Positions 44,196 through 52,451 of a stretch of 64,000 nt of DNA are shown in pieces. A program made the translations under genes and the position numbers. This DNA is from Flavobacterium sp. MDT1-60 (lineage in GTDB: Bacteria; Bacteroidota; Bacteroidia; Flavobacteriales; Flavobacteriaceae): the NCBI RefSeq assembly GCF_014844035.1, contig NZ_CP062159.1, positions 3,472,001 to 3,536,000 on the forward strand. The letters run 5' to 3'. Under the pieces are notes generated by a model. The model saw only the letters and a list, made by a program, of their open reading frames with translations, was not told the origin of the DNA and made no database searches. Position 1 is the stretch's first letter. Every line of letters starts with the position of its first letter.

Positions 44196-45434
44196 TTAAA
44201 AAGTAACGCGTGTTGATAATCGCCTTGCTCCTAGTGAATTCGGATGGATTTCGTCTCTCCAATATTGAGATGAATTTAAAAGGCCACGATAATCTATTAT
44301 TCTGCTTTGAAAACGATAACCGTAATAGTTGAAATGATTTTTTATTTGCCATAGAAGCGCATAAAATCGATCCAATAATCGGATAATGATATAACATCTT
44401 AAAATTTCATCTGTAATTCCCAATCGGTCAAAAACAGGTTTTATCCAAGGTCCCAAAGGCAAACTTAATCCGGCAACTGACGGCTGCACACCAAGTTTGA
44501 ATAAGGGATAATCGTAAGTATGCATATAAAATATAGTATTTGGCGTGCAATGTGCATTTACAACGCTTCCGAATCCCAGATAATTGCGCATAATAGTAGT
44601 AAAAATAGAATTGAGATTCGCCGAATTAAAAAGTGCACTATCAAAAGTGTTGGTGTTTAAATATCTTTTGTATACAATACATTTTTGATATAAAGCATCT
44701 CCTGACAAACTTCTTAATTCACTTAATTTCGCTGTATCGGTAAAGAAACCGGGATTAAATGAAGTTACTCCGGCATTTAATATTCTGCCAAGTTGTGGAA
44801 AAACATCATTTCCACCTCCGCTAAAATAAATTCGGTCAATTCGATAACCGCTTACATACTGCACAAAGTGAGTTCTGTCAGCATACATTTGTGAAGTCGT
44901 TTCACCAAATTGTGCCAAATGAAGACAATTCAAATTGAGTCTTTGATTATGATCTGTTATTGTATCATACAAATCCAAAATTCCTGGGACAGGGTAATCC
45001 AGCCACGAATCTCCTTCAAAAATAACATTCAGGGTATTTGCATTCCCTGCATTTCTTCTGAAGAAAAATGAATTGGTAAGAAAAGGCTGGTGCAGCGATT
45101 CGTCTTCACTTTCTGTCAATGCAGTAATCACTCTTGGGAATTGTTTTAAAGCGATATAAGTAGCATCATTTGGATTAATCATTCCGGTCACCTGAATATT
45201 GTTATTGGACTGAAAGTTCAAAATTGAAATAATAGTATTGTCGGTCTGACTATTTGAGATATTTCCGCTAACAGTGATTGGATAACCTAATTCTTTGAGG
45301 TAATTTTGAATTTGAAGAACATCCTGCGGGTCATTCACTGCATTCAATCCTACGCTATTTCGTAATAACTCCGGAGGTAAAACCGTTGCAGGATTCTGAT
45401 TTATAATTGTTGAATTAGAAACTAAATTTTCCAT
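44196..45434 (-). CDS. SGNH-type hydrolase with a peptidoglycan-binding-like N-terminal domain
   Basis: 412 residues. The N-terminal part (about 30-100) has the PG-binding-1 pattern QIQNYLKELGYPITVSGNIS then ILNFQSNNN. The C-terminal SGNH hydrolase has block I FEGDSWLDYP (S143), block III FSGGGNDVF (N209) and block V RDEIHPNSLGARR (D394, H397), a full catalytic set. It would remove acyl or acetyl groups from a glycan or lipid. No signal peptide is visible despite the wall-related domain. It is the last gene of a seven-gene minus-strand set, 12 bp after the S8 protease. Confidence 0.78.
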   Translation of the reverse strand: MENLVSNSTIINQNPATVLPPELLRNSVGLNAVNDPQDVLQIQNYLKELGYPITVSGNISNSQTDNTIISILNFQSNNNIQVTGMINPNDATYIALKQFPRVITALTESEDESLHQPFLTNSFFFRRNAGNANTLNVIFEGDSWLDYPVPGILDLYDTITDHNQRLNLNCLHLAQFGETTSQMYADRTHFVQYVSGYRIDRIYFSGGGNDVFPQLGRILNAGVTSFNPGFFTDTAKLSELRSLSGDALYQKCIVYKRYLNTNTFDSALFNSANLNSIFTTIMRNYLGFGSVVNAHCTPNTIFYMHTYDYPLFKLGVQPSVAGLSLPLGPWIKPVFDRLGITDEILRCYIIIRLLDRFYALLWQIKNHFNYYGYRFQSRIIDYRGLLNSSQYWRDEIHPNSLGARRLSTRVTF

Positions 45435-45446
45435 AACATTTGATGT

Positions 45447-47120
45447 TTATATTATTTTATTCGGATTGATGTAACCATGTCCGGCTCTGAATATTTCAAT
45501 ACTATTTTCTTTAAAAGATGCAGAATCACAAGCTTTAAAAAGTTTTTTCCTGATTGAAACAATATCGAGTTGTGGTTCTTTTTCAAGAATTTTTATTACC
45601 AGAGAAGCTACATAAGGTGCCGCCATACTACTTCCACTTTTAGAAGTCAGTTTGTTTGATGCCTTATTTTCTTTACTGGAAGAAGAACAGGATGATCGTA
45701 TTTTAAAGCCTGGTGCTACAACTTCCGGCTTCATGCGGCCATCGACAGTTGGACCTGAACTACTAAAAGATAAAATTGGCTTCGCATCATCATTTTGATT
45801 GTAAGCTCCAACAACAATGCTATATTTCGAATTACAAATGGAGTTCGTCGTATGGGTTTTATTGGCAATTTTAGGTAAAAAGATAGATTGTCCGCCATCA
45901 TCGCGTTCAATATAACAATGATAACGCCCATTTTCTACCTTGTTTCCAACCAATTCAATGGTCCAGAATTTGGAGTTTAATTTACCATTGACCAGAATAT
46001 TAATTTGATTTTTATTAGTATTAGGCTCTTTACTTCTGTGCAGGCAAATACCAACTTCATCGCCATCTTTTAGAATCAATTCATCCTTAAAAGGCGTTGA
46101 AGACAGCAATATCTTCTGATTATCATCATACACGTTTACGCTCAAAATATCGTCTCCATGATACCAAATTTCCATCTCGTTTGGAGTACGATCGTGTTTT
46201 TTAAACATCCATGGTATTTTAACTTTCTGATTGTTTTTGATGTCACCATAAGTATGCACATTCGCCTGATGGTAATTTCCTGTACTTTGTACAATAGCAG
46301 TTCCTTTTCTGGTTGCCAAAATATGGTCAATAGCCTGTTCAACTAAAGTTTCTCCAGTATGCGCATCTCCGTGCCCACCAAGGCTCATATTTATTACAAT
46401 TGGACGATCTCCTGCTTCTGTTAATAAAAAATCAATTCCTTCGATTAATTTGACCGAATCACCAAGAGATAGATTACAACCATTAACGAGATTTGTTCCC
46501 ATATCTACGGCTAAAATCTCAACATTTGGCGCAAAACTCTTTTGAGCTACAGCACCATTCCCGCATGCAATTCCGAGAACATGCGTGCCATGTGTGCCGT
46601 TTCCAAACAAATCTGATTTTCCGGGATGATAACCTAATTTTTTAAATGGAAATTCTTCTAATAATGCCTCATTAATCTGGGCTTTTGTAATAATTCTTCC
46701 ATAGCCATATTTATTCTCGGCATATCGATCAGACTGGACCCAAATTTTCTCAAAACGAGTCTTATCATTTTTGATAAAGTCCGGATGTGTAAAATCAAAA
46801 CCAAAATCTATGATTCCAAAAACAACATTCGAAGTATTTTCGTCTGGAATATCGTTTTTCTTTTCTAAAATTTCATTTGATGAAACTTGCTCTATTGCAA
46901 TATTTGCCGGAACCACACTAGGTGCTTTTAAACTTTTTACCTTTTTGCTATTGTAAATTCGGCATAAATAACGGCGCTCTGTCCGAATGCTGACAATCGT
47001 CCCAAATTCTGAAATAATTTTACAATGTTCCGGATATTCTTTTTCCTTTTCTAAACGCATTAGTAACGATAATTCTTCATCGGGATTACCATATAAGATA
47101 ATTTTGAGTCTTGGATCCAT
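45447..47120 (-). CDS. S8 family (subtilisin-like) serine peptidase
   Basis: 557 residues. An N-terminal segment (about 1-75, MDPRLKIILYGNPDEELSLL) resembles a prodomain or docking domain. The catalytic triad is D105 (GIIDFGFDFTHPDF), H177 (GNGTHGTHVLG) and S498 (KSGSSMAAPYVAS) with oxyanion N282 (STGNYHQ). A beta-rich insert of about 150 residues lies between N282 and the serine. No Sec signal is seen, unusual for subtilases. It sits between the SGNH hydrolase and the 155-residue protein with 10-12 bp gaps, so processing of cluster proteins is a reasonable guess. Confidence 0.88.
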   Translation of the reverse strand: MDPRLKIILYGNPDEELSLLMRLEKEKEYPEHCKIISEFGTIVSIRTERRYLCRIYNSKKVKSLKAPSVVPANIAIEQVSSNEILEKKNDIPDENTSNVVFGIIDFGFDFTHPDFIKNDKTRFEKIWVQSDRYAENKYGYGRIITKAQINEALLEEFPFKKLGYHPGKSDLFGNGTHGTHVLGIACGNGAVAQKSFAPNVEILAVDMGTNLVNGCNLSLGDSVKLIEGIDFLLTEAGDRPIVINMSLGGHGDAHTGETLVEQAIDHILATRKGTAIVQSTGNYHQANVHTYGDIKNNQKVKIPWMFKKHDRTPNEMEIWYHGDDILSVNVYDDNQKILLSSTPFKDELILKDGDEVGICLHRSKEPNTNKNQINILVNGKLNSKFWTIELVGNKVENGRYHCYIERDDGGQSIFLPKIANKTHTTNSICNSKYSIVVGAYNQNDDAKPILSFSSSGPTVDGRMKPEVVAPGFKIRSSCSSSSKENKASNKLTSKSGSSMAAPYVASLVIKILEKEPQLDIVSIRKKLFKACDSASFKENSIEIFRAGHGYINPNKII

Positions 47121-47130
47121 GAGCTGTTTT

Positions 47131-47598
47131 TTAAGGATTTAAACGACGAATACCATCTAGTTTATATTGGATATTTCTTAATTCTGAACTTAGAAAATTG
47201 AAATAAATACTTTCGCCTATAAAAAAATTAAAAAAAGCATCATTTAGATTTTCTTCTTTTTGTGCCAAAACATTCATTTCATTTACATATTGGCTTTTTT
47301 TAAACCCAATTTTCTCCAGATCTAAGATAAAATCCAGGTCAACTTTCTCTAATTTAGATAAATTGGTATCATCTAAAATTTTGTTGTAATCTGATTGAAT
47401 TTTATTAATACCTAAAACTCTTTCAGGGAATAACTTCTTGTAAAGAAACAATTTCTCTTCTTTAGCTTTCTTTGAAAACTTCAGTTCATTTTTAAAAAAA
47501 ATAGGACGAATACTGTTTATTGCATCCATAATTTGCACTAATTTTTTTTCAACCTGATCAAAACTGCCCGTTTCGGTGTTAGATGCTGCTGTTTTCAT
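47131..47598 (-). CDS. Helical protein of unknown function in the S8/SGNH cluster
   Basis: 155 residues, mostly helical and charged, no signal peptide or membrane segment and no cysteine. Visible stretches are VEKKLVQIMDAINSIRPIFF and a Glu/Lys-rich middle. Its ATG overlaps the stop of the preceding 209-residue gene (ATGA), showing translational coupling and probably fixed stoichiometry. I recognise no family. Confidence 0.7.
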   Translation of the reverse strand: MKTAASNTETGSFDQVEKKLVQIMDAINSIRPIFFKNELKFSKKAKEEKLFLYKKLFPERVLGINKIQSDYNKILDDTNLSKLEKVDLDFILDLEKIGFKKSQYVNEMNVLAQKEENLNDAFFNFFIGESIYFNFLSSELRNIQYKLDGIRRLNP

Positions 47599-48224
47599 TT
47601 TGGTCCGTTTTTAGTTATTTCTTTTTGAATAGAAACATCTTTATTTGGAACTATCTTATCTGGAGCCGGAGCTGGTGTACTCTTTGAAATTTCATCTAAT
47701 CTACCTTTAATTTCAATAATAGCAGTATTTAAAGCTGTATTGCTCTTTTCTAATCCTTCAATTTTTGGATTGAAAGTTTCTGCAATAATTTTCTGCAACT
47801 CTACTTTGTTATTTTCTGAAATTTTGGCAATTTCTTCTTTTAGTGCTTTAGTACTATCTGAAATTTCTGTTTTTACGTTTTCTAAGGTTACAACATTTAC
47901 AGGAGCAGTTTCCCCAGTTGAAGTTCCTTTAGGTGTCTCATTTGTGTTTTTTGGATCTTCAGCTCCAGTTGCAGAAATGCCGGGAGCCTGCAAACCCTGA
48001 GTGGCGCCTGTTCCTGTAGGAGTTTGTGTTACCACAGGCACAATGGTCTTTTCGCCTTCAATCTTTGCTTTGTTATCAATAATTAAATAACTCATCAGTG
48101 GATTTTCAGAAACCATGCCGGTTAAAAGTGCCGTATTAGTAATTTCCTGATTTCCGGGAACATTATAAAAACTTGCTCTGCTGTTGGCTATCACATAATT
48201 GATTAGTAAATTAAATGGGTTCAT
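47595..48224 (-). CDS. Thr/Pro-rich linker plus coiled-coil protein of unknown function
   Basis: 209 residues. A short N-terminal region (1-60, NPFNLLINYVIANSRASFYN) is followed by a low-complexity Thr/Pro/Gly linker (about 62-108), a coiled coil (about 110-180, NVVTLENVKTEISDSTKALK) and an Ala/Pro-Lys tail. No signal peptide. The layout suits a tether or adaptor. It is coupled to the 155-residue gene by a 4-bp overlap and preceded by a terminator-like hairpin. Confidence 0.68.
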   Translation of the reverse strand: MNPFNLLINYVIANSRASFYNVPGNQEITNTALLTGMVSENPLMSYLIIDNKAKIEGEKTIVPVVTQTPTGTGATQGLQAPGISATGAEDPKNTNETPKGTSTGETAPVNVVTLENVKTEISDSTKALKEEIAKISENNKVELQKIIAETFNPKIEGLEKSNTALNTAIIEIKGRLDEISKSTPAPAPDKIVPNKDVSIQKEITKNGPK

Positions 48225-48252
48225 CTCTTTATAATTTTAAGGTTAAAAAAAT

Positions 48253-48280
48253 AAAGGGCAATTGGGATCAACTGCCCTTT
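48253..48280 (-). terminator. Intra-cluster terminator or attenuator
   Basis: Arms aaagggca (48253-48260) and tgcccttt (48273-48280), followed on the minus strand by a T-rich tract. It lies between the 243-residue gene (stop at 48287) and the 209-residue gene (start 48224), so it could make the first three genes more abundant than the last four. Confidence 0.6.
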
Positions 48281-48286
48281 TTTAGA

Positions 48287-49018
48287 TTACTTATTCATCA
48301 TCATCATCATGACAAGTGGCAACATTGTATTAGAGTTGTTAGTAGTATTACCCTGATTTTGTTGTGACATGATCAAAACTAATGGCAACATCATGTTTGA
48401 GCTATCAGATTTTCCAGAGCCTGAATCCCCCATAGTAGTCATCATTGGTAATAATAAAGACATCGTTGGATCTACGTAGATAGCGCTTGTATTTGGCTTC
48501 TCAATTATTTTTGCCTCAATTGCAGGATTATTACCCTCTGCTGCTTTAGCGGGAATATATTGCAAATTCTCAGGCTTTAATTTTGGCTGATTCAGTAATG
48601 ATCCCATCATGCTCATCATTTGCATATTTTTTAAAACCTTAGTTTGATTATCACCTTTACGGGCATCTAACTTGGCAAGTTCTGTATGCTTTTGATCTAA
48701 TGCAACCAAGGTTTTATTAGTGGCTAATGAAGTCTTTTTAAGTTCATTTACCTGATTTGAGATCGCATCTAATGATTTTTTTAATTCGCTTTTTGTTGCA
48801 TAATCGTTAGCTCTTCCGCTTAAGGCTTTACCAAAGTTTGATCTTTGTTTCACTGCTGAACTTACATTTGGTCTGATTCCTTTTATGGAAGGTCTTTTTT
48901 TTGCGGCTTCATCATAACTTTCGTCATAACTTTCTAATAAATCCTCGCCTAAAAGATCTTCATTGAAATAATCTTCATTTAATAAATCTTCGTCTAAATA
49001 ACTTTCGAAATAGCTCAT
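48287..49018 (-). CDS. Protein with acidic N-terminal repeats and Met-rich hydrophobic tail
   Basis: 243 residues. Residues 5-37 are imperfect acidic-aromatic repeats (YLDEDLLNEDYFNEDLLGED). A basic patch (about 40-72) and coiled coil (about 72-125) follow. The C-terminal 110 residues carry four Met/Leu-rich blocks (MQMMSMMG, MSLLLPMMTTMG, MMLPLVLIMS, MLPLVMMMMM) separated by polar spacers. I know of no described family with this layout. The Met blocks could insert into membranes or form an aggregate. No signal peptide. Confidence 0.7.
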   Translation of the reverse strand: MSYFESYLDEDLLNEDYFNEDLLGEDLLESYDESYDEAAKKRPSIKGIRPNVSSAVKQRSNFGKALSGRANDYATKSELKKSLDAISNQVNELKKTSLATNKTLVALDQKHTELAKLDARKGDNQTKVLKNMQMMSMMGSLLNQPKLKPENLQYIPAKAAEGNNPAIEAKIIEKPNTSAIYVDPTMSLLLPMMTTMGDSGSGKSDSSNMMLPLVLIMSQQNQGNTTNNSNTMLPLVMMMMMNK

Positions 49019-49037
49019 AATTTTAAATTTTTAATGG

Positions 49038-49442
49038 TTAATTTTTATTGAAATAATGTTTGTTATACTTCTGGATAGCAGGCTGAATAAATTTGTTGAA
49101 AAGAATAAAATCAGGAATGCTGTTACCTGGTTTACCAGTTCCAAAACATTCCGGGCAATCACCATTTTCGCCAAAACATTCCGTACAGGCCCCAATAGCT
49201 TTTGCTAAATCATCATTTTGATTTAATTCAAATTCAAGCTGAAACTTCAATCCTTCGATAATGGTAAAAAGTTTATGATTGATTTTTTTAAGCTTCCTGA
49301 TTCGCTCTTCAAGCGCGGGATCAATTTTTGGAATTTCTTTTTCCTCTTCAGGTTCTTTTTTTTCCATCATGGGTTGCATAAGCTCAAAATATTTAGCCAT
49401 TTCAGGATTATGTTCTTTCAAATATTCTAAATAAGCATCCAT
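49038..49442 (-). CDS. Small coiled-coil protein with paired CxxC knuckle
   Basis: 134 residues. An acidic N-terminal helix and charged coiled coil (about 30-80) precede a Cys-rich motif ACTECFGENGDCPECFGTG (about 85-103) with two CxxCFG units resembling half of a DnaJ-type zinc knuckle, then a helical tail. It probably binds one zinc. It lies in the middle of the first three-gene set of the cluster with 18-19 bp gaps. Function unknown. Confidence 0.68.
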   Translation of the reverse strand: MDAYLEYLKEHNPEMAKYFELMQPMMEKKEPEEEKEIPKIDPALEERIRKLKKINHKLFTIIEGLKFQLEFELNQNDDLAKAIGACTECFGENGDCPECFGTGKPGNSIPDFILFNKFIQPAIQKYNKHYFNKN

Positions 49443-49460
49443 TGTTATAACTTTTAGGTT

Positions 49461-50312
49461 TTATAAACTGGCAATAGAATTTTCAAGTCTATTGATTCTG
49501 TTGGGGGTATTTGTACCTACAAACTGTCCGTATTGGTCAACATAATAATCTTCCGTTGGAATTAATCCACCGTTATAATATTCATACAGAATATTTTCGG
49601 TCAGATAATTAACGCTTTCGATCAATTCTGCAAAAGAGTGGCTTTCAATTGGTGAATTTGGACTTGCAGTTCCTAAGCTTTGTTGTGCCTGACCTGCCTG
49701 AAACTGAGGGTTATTGATTATACCTCCTAATTGATTGTACAAACCTTGCACTCTGCCAATATCCTGAGCAGCCTGCGGACGCAATTGCACCGGATTATCC
49801 TGTACATATTGTTGAATTGCCGGAAGTGCCGCTCTGCCTGCATCAGCAATATAGCGGGTAGTATTACCCCAGGCTTGTCTAACTGGCGATGGAGCCTGTC
49901 TGCGTTGTTGAGGCGCTGGTCTGCGTTGTTGTGGTGCGGGTCTGCGTTGTTGTTGGCGACTATTGTCTAAGGCAGCGCTTCCTGCTCCGGCGAGATTACT
50001 TACCAAGCCACCTATAGCTCCACCAATCTGTGGTGCTCCAAAATAAGTGCCTATGGCAGTTCCAGCAACTGGAGCAAGGGCCGAAACGCCACGTAAAACT
50101 CCGGAACCAATACTGCTGGCTACATTTCCTAAACTTGACCAAAAACCTTCTGCTTCACTTTCAGACATTTGGTCTACTCTTGATAAAAGGACATCTTCGA
50201 GCTCACTTTCGCTCAAATTAGAATATTCTGGTCCTAAAACATATCGTACAGCTTCAAAATAATTGTCTTCGCTGAATGATTCTCCCTGAAAAACTTCGTG
50301 ATATAAACTCAT
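49461..50312 (-). CDS. Acidic-leader protein with glycine-zipper core (cluster first gene)
   Basis: 283 residues. The first 55 residues are acidic (contains LSESELEDVLLSRVDQMSES). Residues 57-116 form a Gly/Ala-rich amphipathic zipper (SIGSGVLRGVSALAPVAGTA, then FGAPQIGGAIGGLVSNLAGAG) like pore-forming or bacteriocin-type sequences. Residues 122-140 are a basic RRPAPQQ tandem repeat. The C-terminal half is Gln/Asn-rich with an acidic-aromatic end. The leader-then-zipper layout suggests a pro-peptide, possibly cut by the S8 protease, but no cleavage site is demonstrated. First gene of the cluster. Confidence 0.65.
   Translation of the reverse strand: MSLYHEVFQGESFSEDNYFEAVRYVLGPEYSNLSESELEDVLLSRVDQMSESEAEGFWSSLGNVASSIGSGVLRGVSALAPVAGTAIGTYFGAPQIGGAIGGLVSNLAGAGSAALDNSRQQQRRPAPQQRRPAPQQRRQAPSPVRQAWGNTTRYIADAGRAALPAIQQYVQDNPVQLRPQAAQDIGRVQGLYNQLGGIINNPQFQAGQAQQSLGTASPNSPIESHSFAELIESVNYLTENILYEYYNGGLIPTEDYYVDQYGQFVGTNTPNRINRLENSIASL
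49893..49949. repeat. In-frame 21-bp tandem repeats coding RRPAPQQ
   Basis: About three 21-bp units (tctgcgttgttg-type on the plus strand) encode residues 122-140 of the glycine-zipper protein as RRPAPQQ repeats. Copy number could vary between strains. Confidence 0.75.
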
Positions 50313-50595
50313 AATTTTTAGTATTACTATTAACTCCTACTCTTTTAAACAGGCTTTTCAGATTTCGCCTATCCATTTTGTGCACAAAAAGGAACGATGT
50401 AAAATTGGTTTTTTATAAATTACTACAAAACAGTACTTTAACCCAAAATTTTAAATAAATTTACCCTTACAAAAAAGGGTGTATTTCCCCTTGTCCATTG
50501 TAAGGCTTTAAAATAATTTTGCTCATAATATTTGTTTTAAACATTATTTAACAATCAATTAAACCATTAACCATTAAAGATTTAATTTTAACATT
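50313..50595. other. Divergent intergenic region of the S8/SGNH cluster and its regulatory operon
   Basis: 283 bp between the first cluster gene (minus) and the 145-residue gene (plus). It contains a hairpin accctt-acaaaa-aagggt near 50463-50480. I find no exact TAnnTTTG box on either strand, which suggests activator-dependent promoters. It is the natural place for binding sites of the LuxR-type regulator encoded downstream. Confidence 0.5.
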
Positions 50596-51033
50596 ATGGA
50601 AAAAGAAACCGGAAGACCAACCCAATTAATTACTAGAAAATTCGCTAAAGAATTACACTCGAATTTCATGAAGTACCGAGCCAGCATTATTGCTAAATAC
50701 ATTAAAAAAGAAGATGCAAATGCGGTTTGGTTTTCTGTAGATGAACTAGAAAATTACATTCATTACATCAAATCCAAAGGTGAAAAAACCGGATATGACG
50801 TAAACGGAATTCGTATTTACTTTGGAGTATATCCTGAACAGAAAAAATATGCCGAAAAAGCAGGTTTGATGACCGTATTTTTACAAGCTACCGGAAAGAA
50901 AATCAGAAAAGCTTCTAAAGAAGGAGAAGTACAAACTTTAGCGTTAGTTATGGACAATAGCGATGGCGACATATCAAGTATTGAACCAATGAATTATGGC
51001 AGTATCGGAAGACCGCCAAGCCTATTATACTAA
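50596..51033 (+). CDS. Conserved-looking small soluble protein ahead of the two-component system
   Basis: 145 residues, soluble, basic N-terminal half (TRKFAKELHSNFMKYRASII) and a GIRIYFGVYPEQKKYAEKAG middle, ending in a low-complexity NYGSIGRPPSLLY tail. It has no signal or membrane segment. I recall similar proteins in other Bacteroidota but no named domain. The next gene starts 6 bp later, so it is the first gene of a four-gene operon with the membrane protein, kinase and regulator. Confidence 0.7.
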   Translation: MEKETGRPTQLITRKFAKELHSNFMKYRASIIAKYIKKEDANAVWFSVDELENYIHYIKSKGEKTGYDVNGIRIYFGVYPEQKKYAEKAGLMTVFLQATGKKIRKASKEGEVQTLALVMDNSDGDISSIEPMNYGSIGRPPSLLY

Positions 51034-51039
51034 AAAATT

Positions 51040-51687
51040 ATGTTTGAATTTTTACGATTTTACACTTTCTATTTAGCTTTATTCTCTGGAATTATTGGAT
51101 TGATTTCAATGCACAAACTTCCCGGTAATAAAGCTAAATTTTTAGTAATTTTAATTTGGTTTTCTGTTGTAATTGAAAAAGTTGGATATTATTTTACAGA
51201 ATGGACCGGCTTATTAAATTACTATGTTTTTAATTTTTATATGCTCGTTAGTTTCTCTGCCTATATACTACTTTTGAGGAGTTTATTGTCAAAAGTAAAT
51301 CATAGGCTAATAGCGATTCTCTGTTTTATGCTGTTTATCATCTCCTTTTTTTTGAATATTTTATATTTCAAAGAAGATGTAAACCACTCATTTACTTATA
51401 GTTTTGCCATTGGAGTTATATTAATTATGATATTAGCCTGTTTATATTTGGTTGAAATTTTTAATTCAGACAAAATATTAAATTTTAAAAGATCCGTCTT
51501 TTTCTGGTATATTTTAGGAATATTAGTTTTTCATGTACCGTTTTTGCCTTTTATGCTGGCATTAAACTGGTTTTTGATCAAACATGATGAATCTATTTTT
51601 AGTTTAGTAGTTTTTATTTTAAATGTCCTGGCACATAGTTGCTATATTATTGGATTTTTATGGAGCGAAAAGAAATACAATTATTAG
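51040..51687 (+). CDS. Seven-helix membrane protein, likely sensor partner of the kinase
   Basis: 215 residues with about seven hydrophobic segments and short loops, no soluble domain. The kinase encoded next has only one membrane helix and no sensor domain of its own, and its gene overlaps this one by 28 bp, so this protein is the likely signal input. No transporter motif is visible. Similar membrane-protein/kinase/regulator trios are common in Bacteroidota. Confidence 0.72.
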   Translation: MFEFLRFYTFYLALFSGIIGLISMHKLPGNKAKFLVILIWFSVVIEKVGYYFTEWTGLLNYYVFNFYMLVSFSAYILLLRSLLSKVNHRLIAILCFMLFIISFFLNILYFKEDVNHSFTYSFAIGVILIMILACLYLVEIFNSDKILNFKRSVFFWYILGILVFHVPFLPFMLALNWFLIKHDESIFSLVVFILNVLAHSCYIIGFLWSEKKYNY

Positions 51688-52451
51688 TCATTTCGTTAGG
51701 TATCGTTTTCTTAACTTTACTGGTCATTCTGCTTGTCCTGTTCTTTTATTTTCTGAGGAAAAAGAATACTTATCTGGTCGAAAAAATGGAGTCAGAGCTT
51801 TATTTTCAATCGGAATTAGTCAAAACGAGAATAGAGATCAAAGATCAGACGCTGAGCGAAATCAGTAAGGAACTTCACGATAATATAGGCCAAATTATTT
51901 CTGTTGGTATCATGCAGCTCAACATGTACCTCAATAGCGGAACACCTGTTCAACAAAATGAACTTAATGATTTAAAAGAAATATTAGCCAAATCATTAGA
52001 TGAAATAAGGATTTTATCCCGAATCATCAATAAAGACAATTTACTGCAAAGCAATTTTATCGAAGCCATACAACAAGATTTAGAGCGTATAAAAAAGCTG
52101 AAAAATATACAATACCAATATCATCTTACAGGCGAAATTCCGAATATCAGCCAGGAACACGATTTGTTCATTTATCGAATTTTTCAGGAAGCATTGCACA
52201 ATAGCTTAAAACATTCACACAGTGATTTGTTTGAAGTTAATATCAACACAACTGATACTATTTTTCATTTAGAAATGAAAGATTTCGGAGTTGGGTATGA
52301 TACAAGCCAGACAAGCTCAGGATTAGGTTTAAACAACATGAAATTAAGAGCCAAATTAATTGGAGCCAGGTTAAATATGGACTCAGGTCCGTCAGGAACT
52401 AGTGTAATTTTAGAATACCCCTTAATTAAAACCAATGAAACCACATACTAA
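51660..52451 (+). CDS. NarX/DegS-type sensor histidine kinase
   Basis: 263 residues from the ATG at 51660 (a TTG 21 bp earlier is also open). One transmembrane helix (about 8-32) leads into a HisKA_3 helix with the phospho-acceptor H73 in SKELHDNIGQIISVGIMQL and a HATPase domain with the N-box FQEALHNSLKHSHSD and G-box SGLGLNNMKLRAKLIGA. It has no periplasmic sensor. It overlaps both the preceding membrane protein (28 bp) and the following regulator (17 bp), indicating tight coupling. Confidence 0.9.
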   Translation: MERKEIQLLVISLGIVFLTLLVILLVLFFYFLRKKNTYLVEKMESELYFQSELVKTRIEIKDQTLSEISKELHDNIGQIISVGIMQLNMYLNSGTPVQQNELNDLKEILAKSLDEIRILSRIINKDNLLQSNFIEAIQQDLERIKKLKNIQYQYHLTGEIPNISQEHDLFIYRIFQEALHNSLKHSHSDLFEVNINTTDTIFHLEMKDFGVGYDTSQTSSGLGLNNMKLRAKLIGARLNMDSGPSGTSVILEYPLIKTNETTY

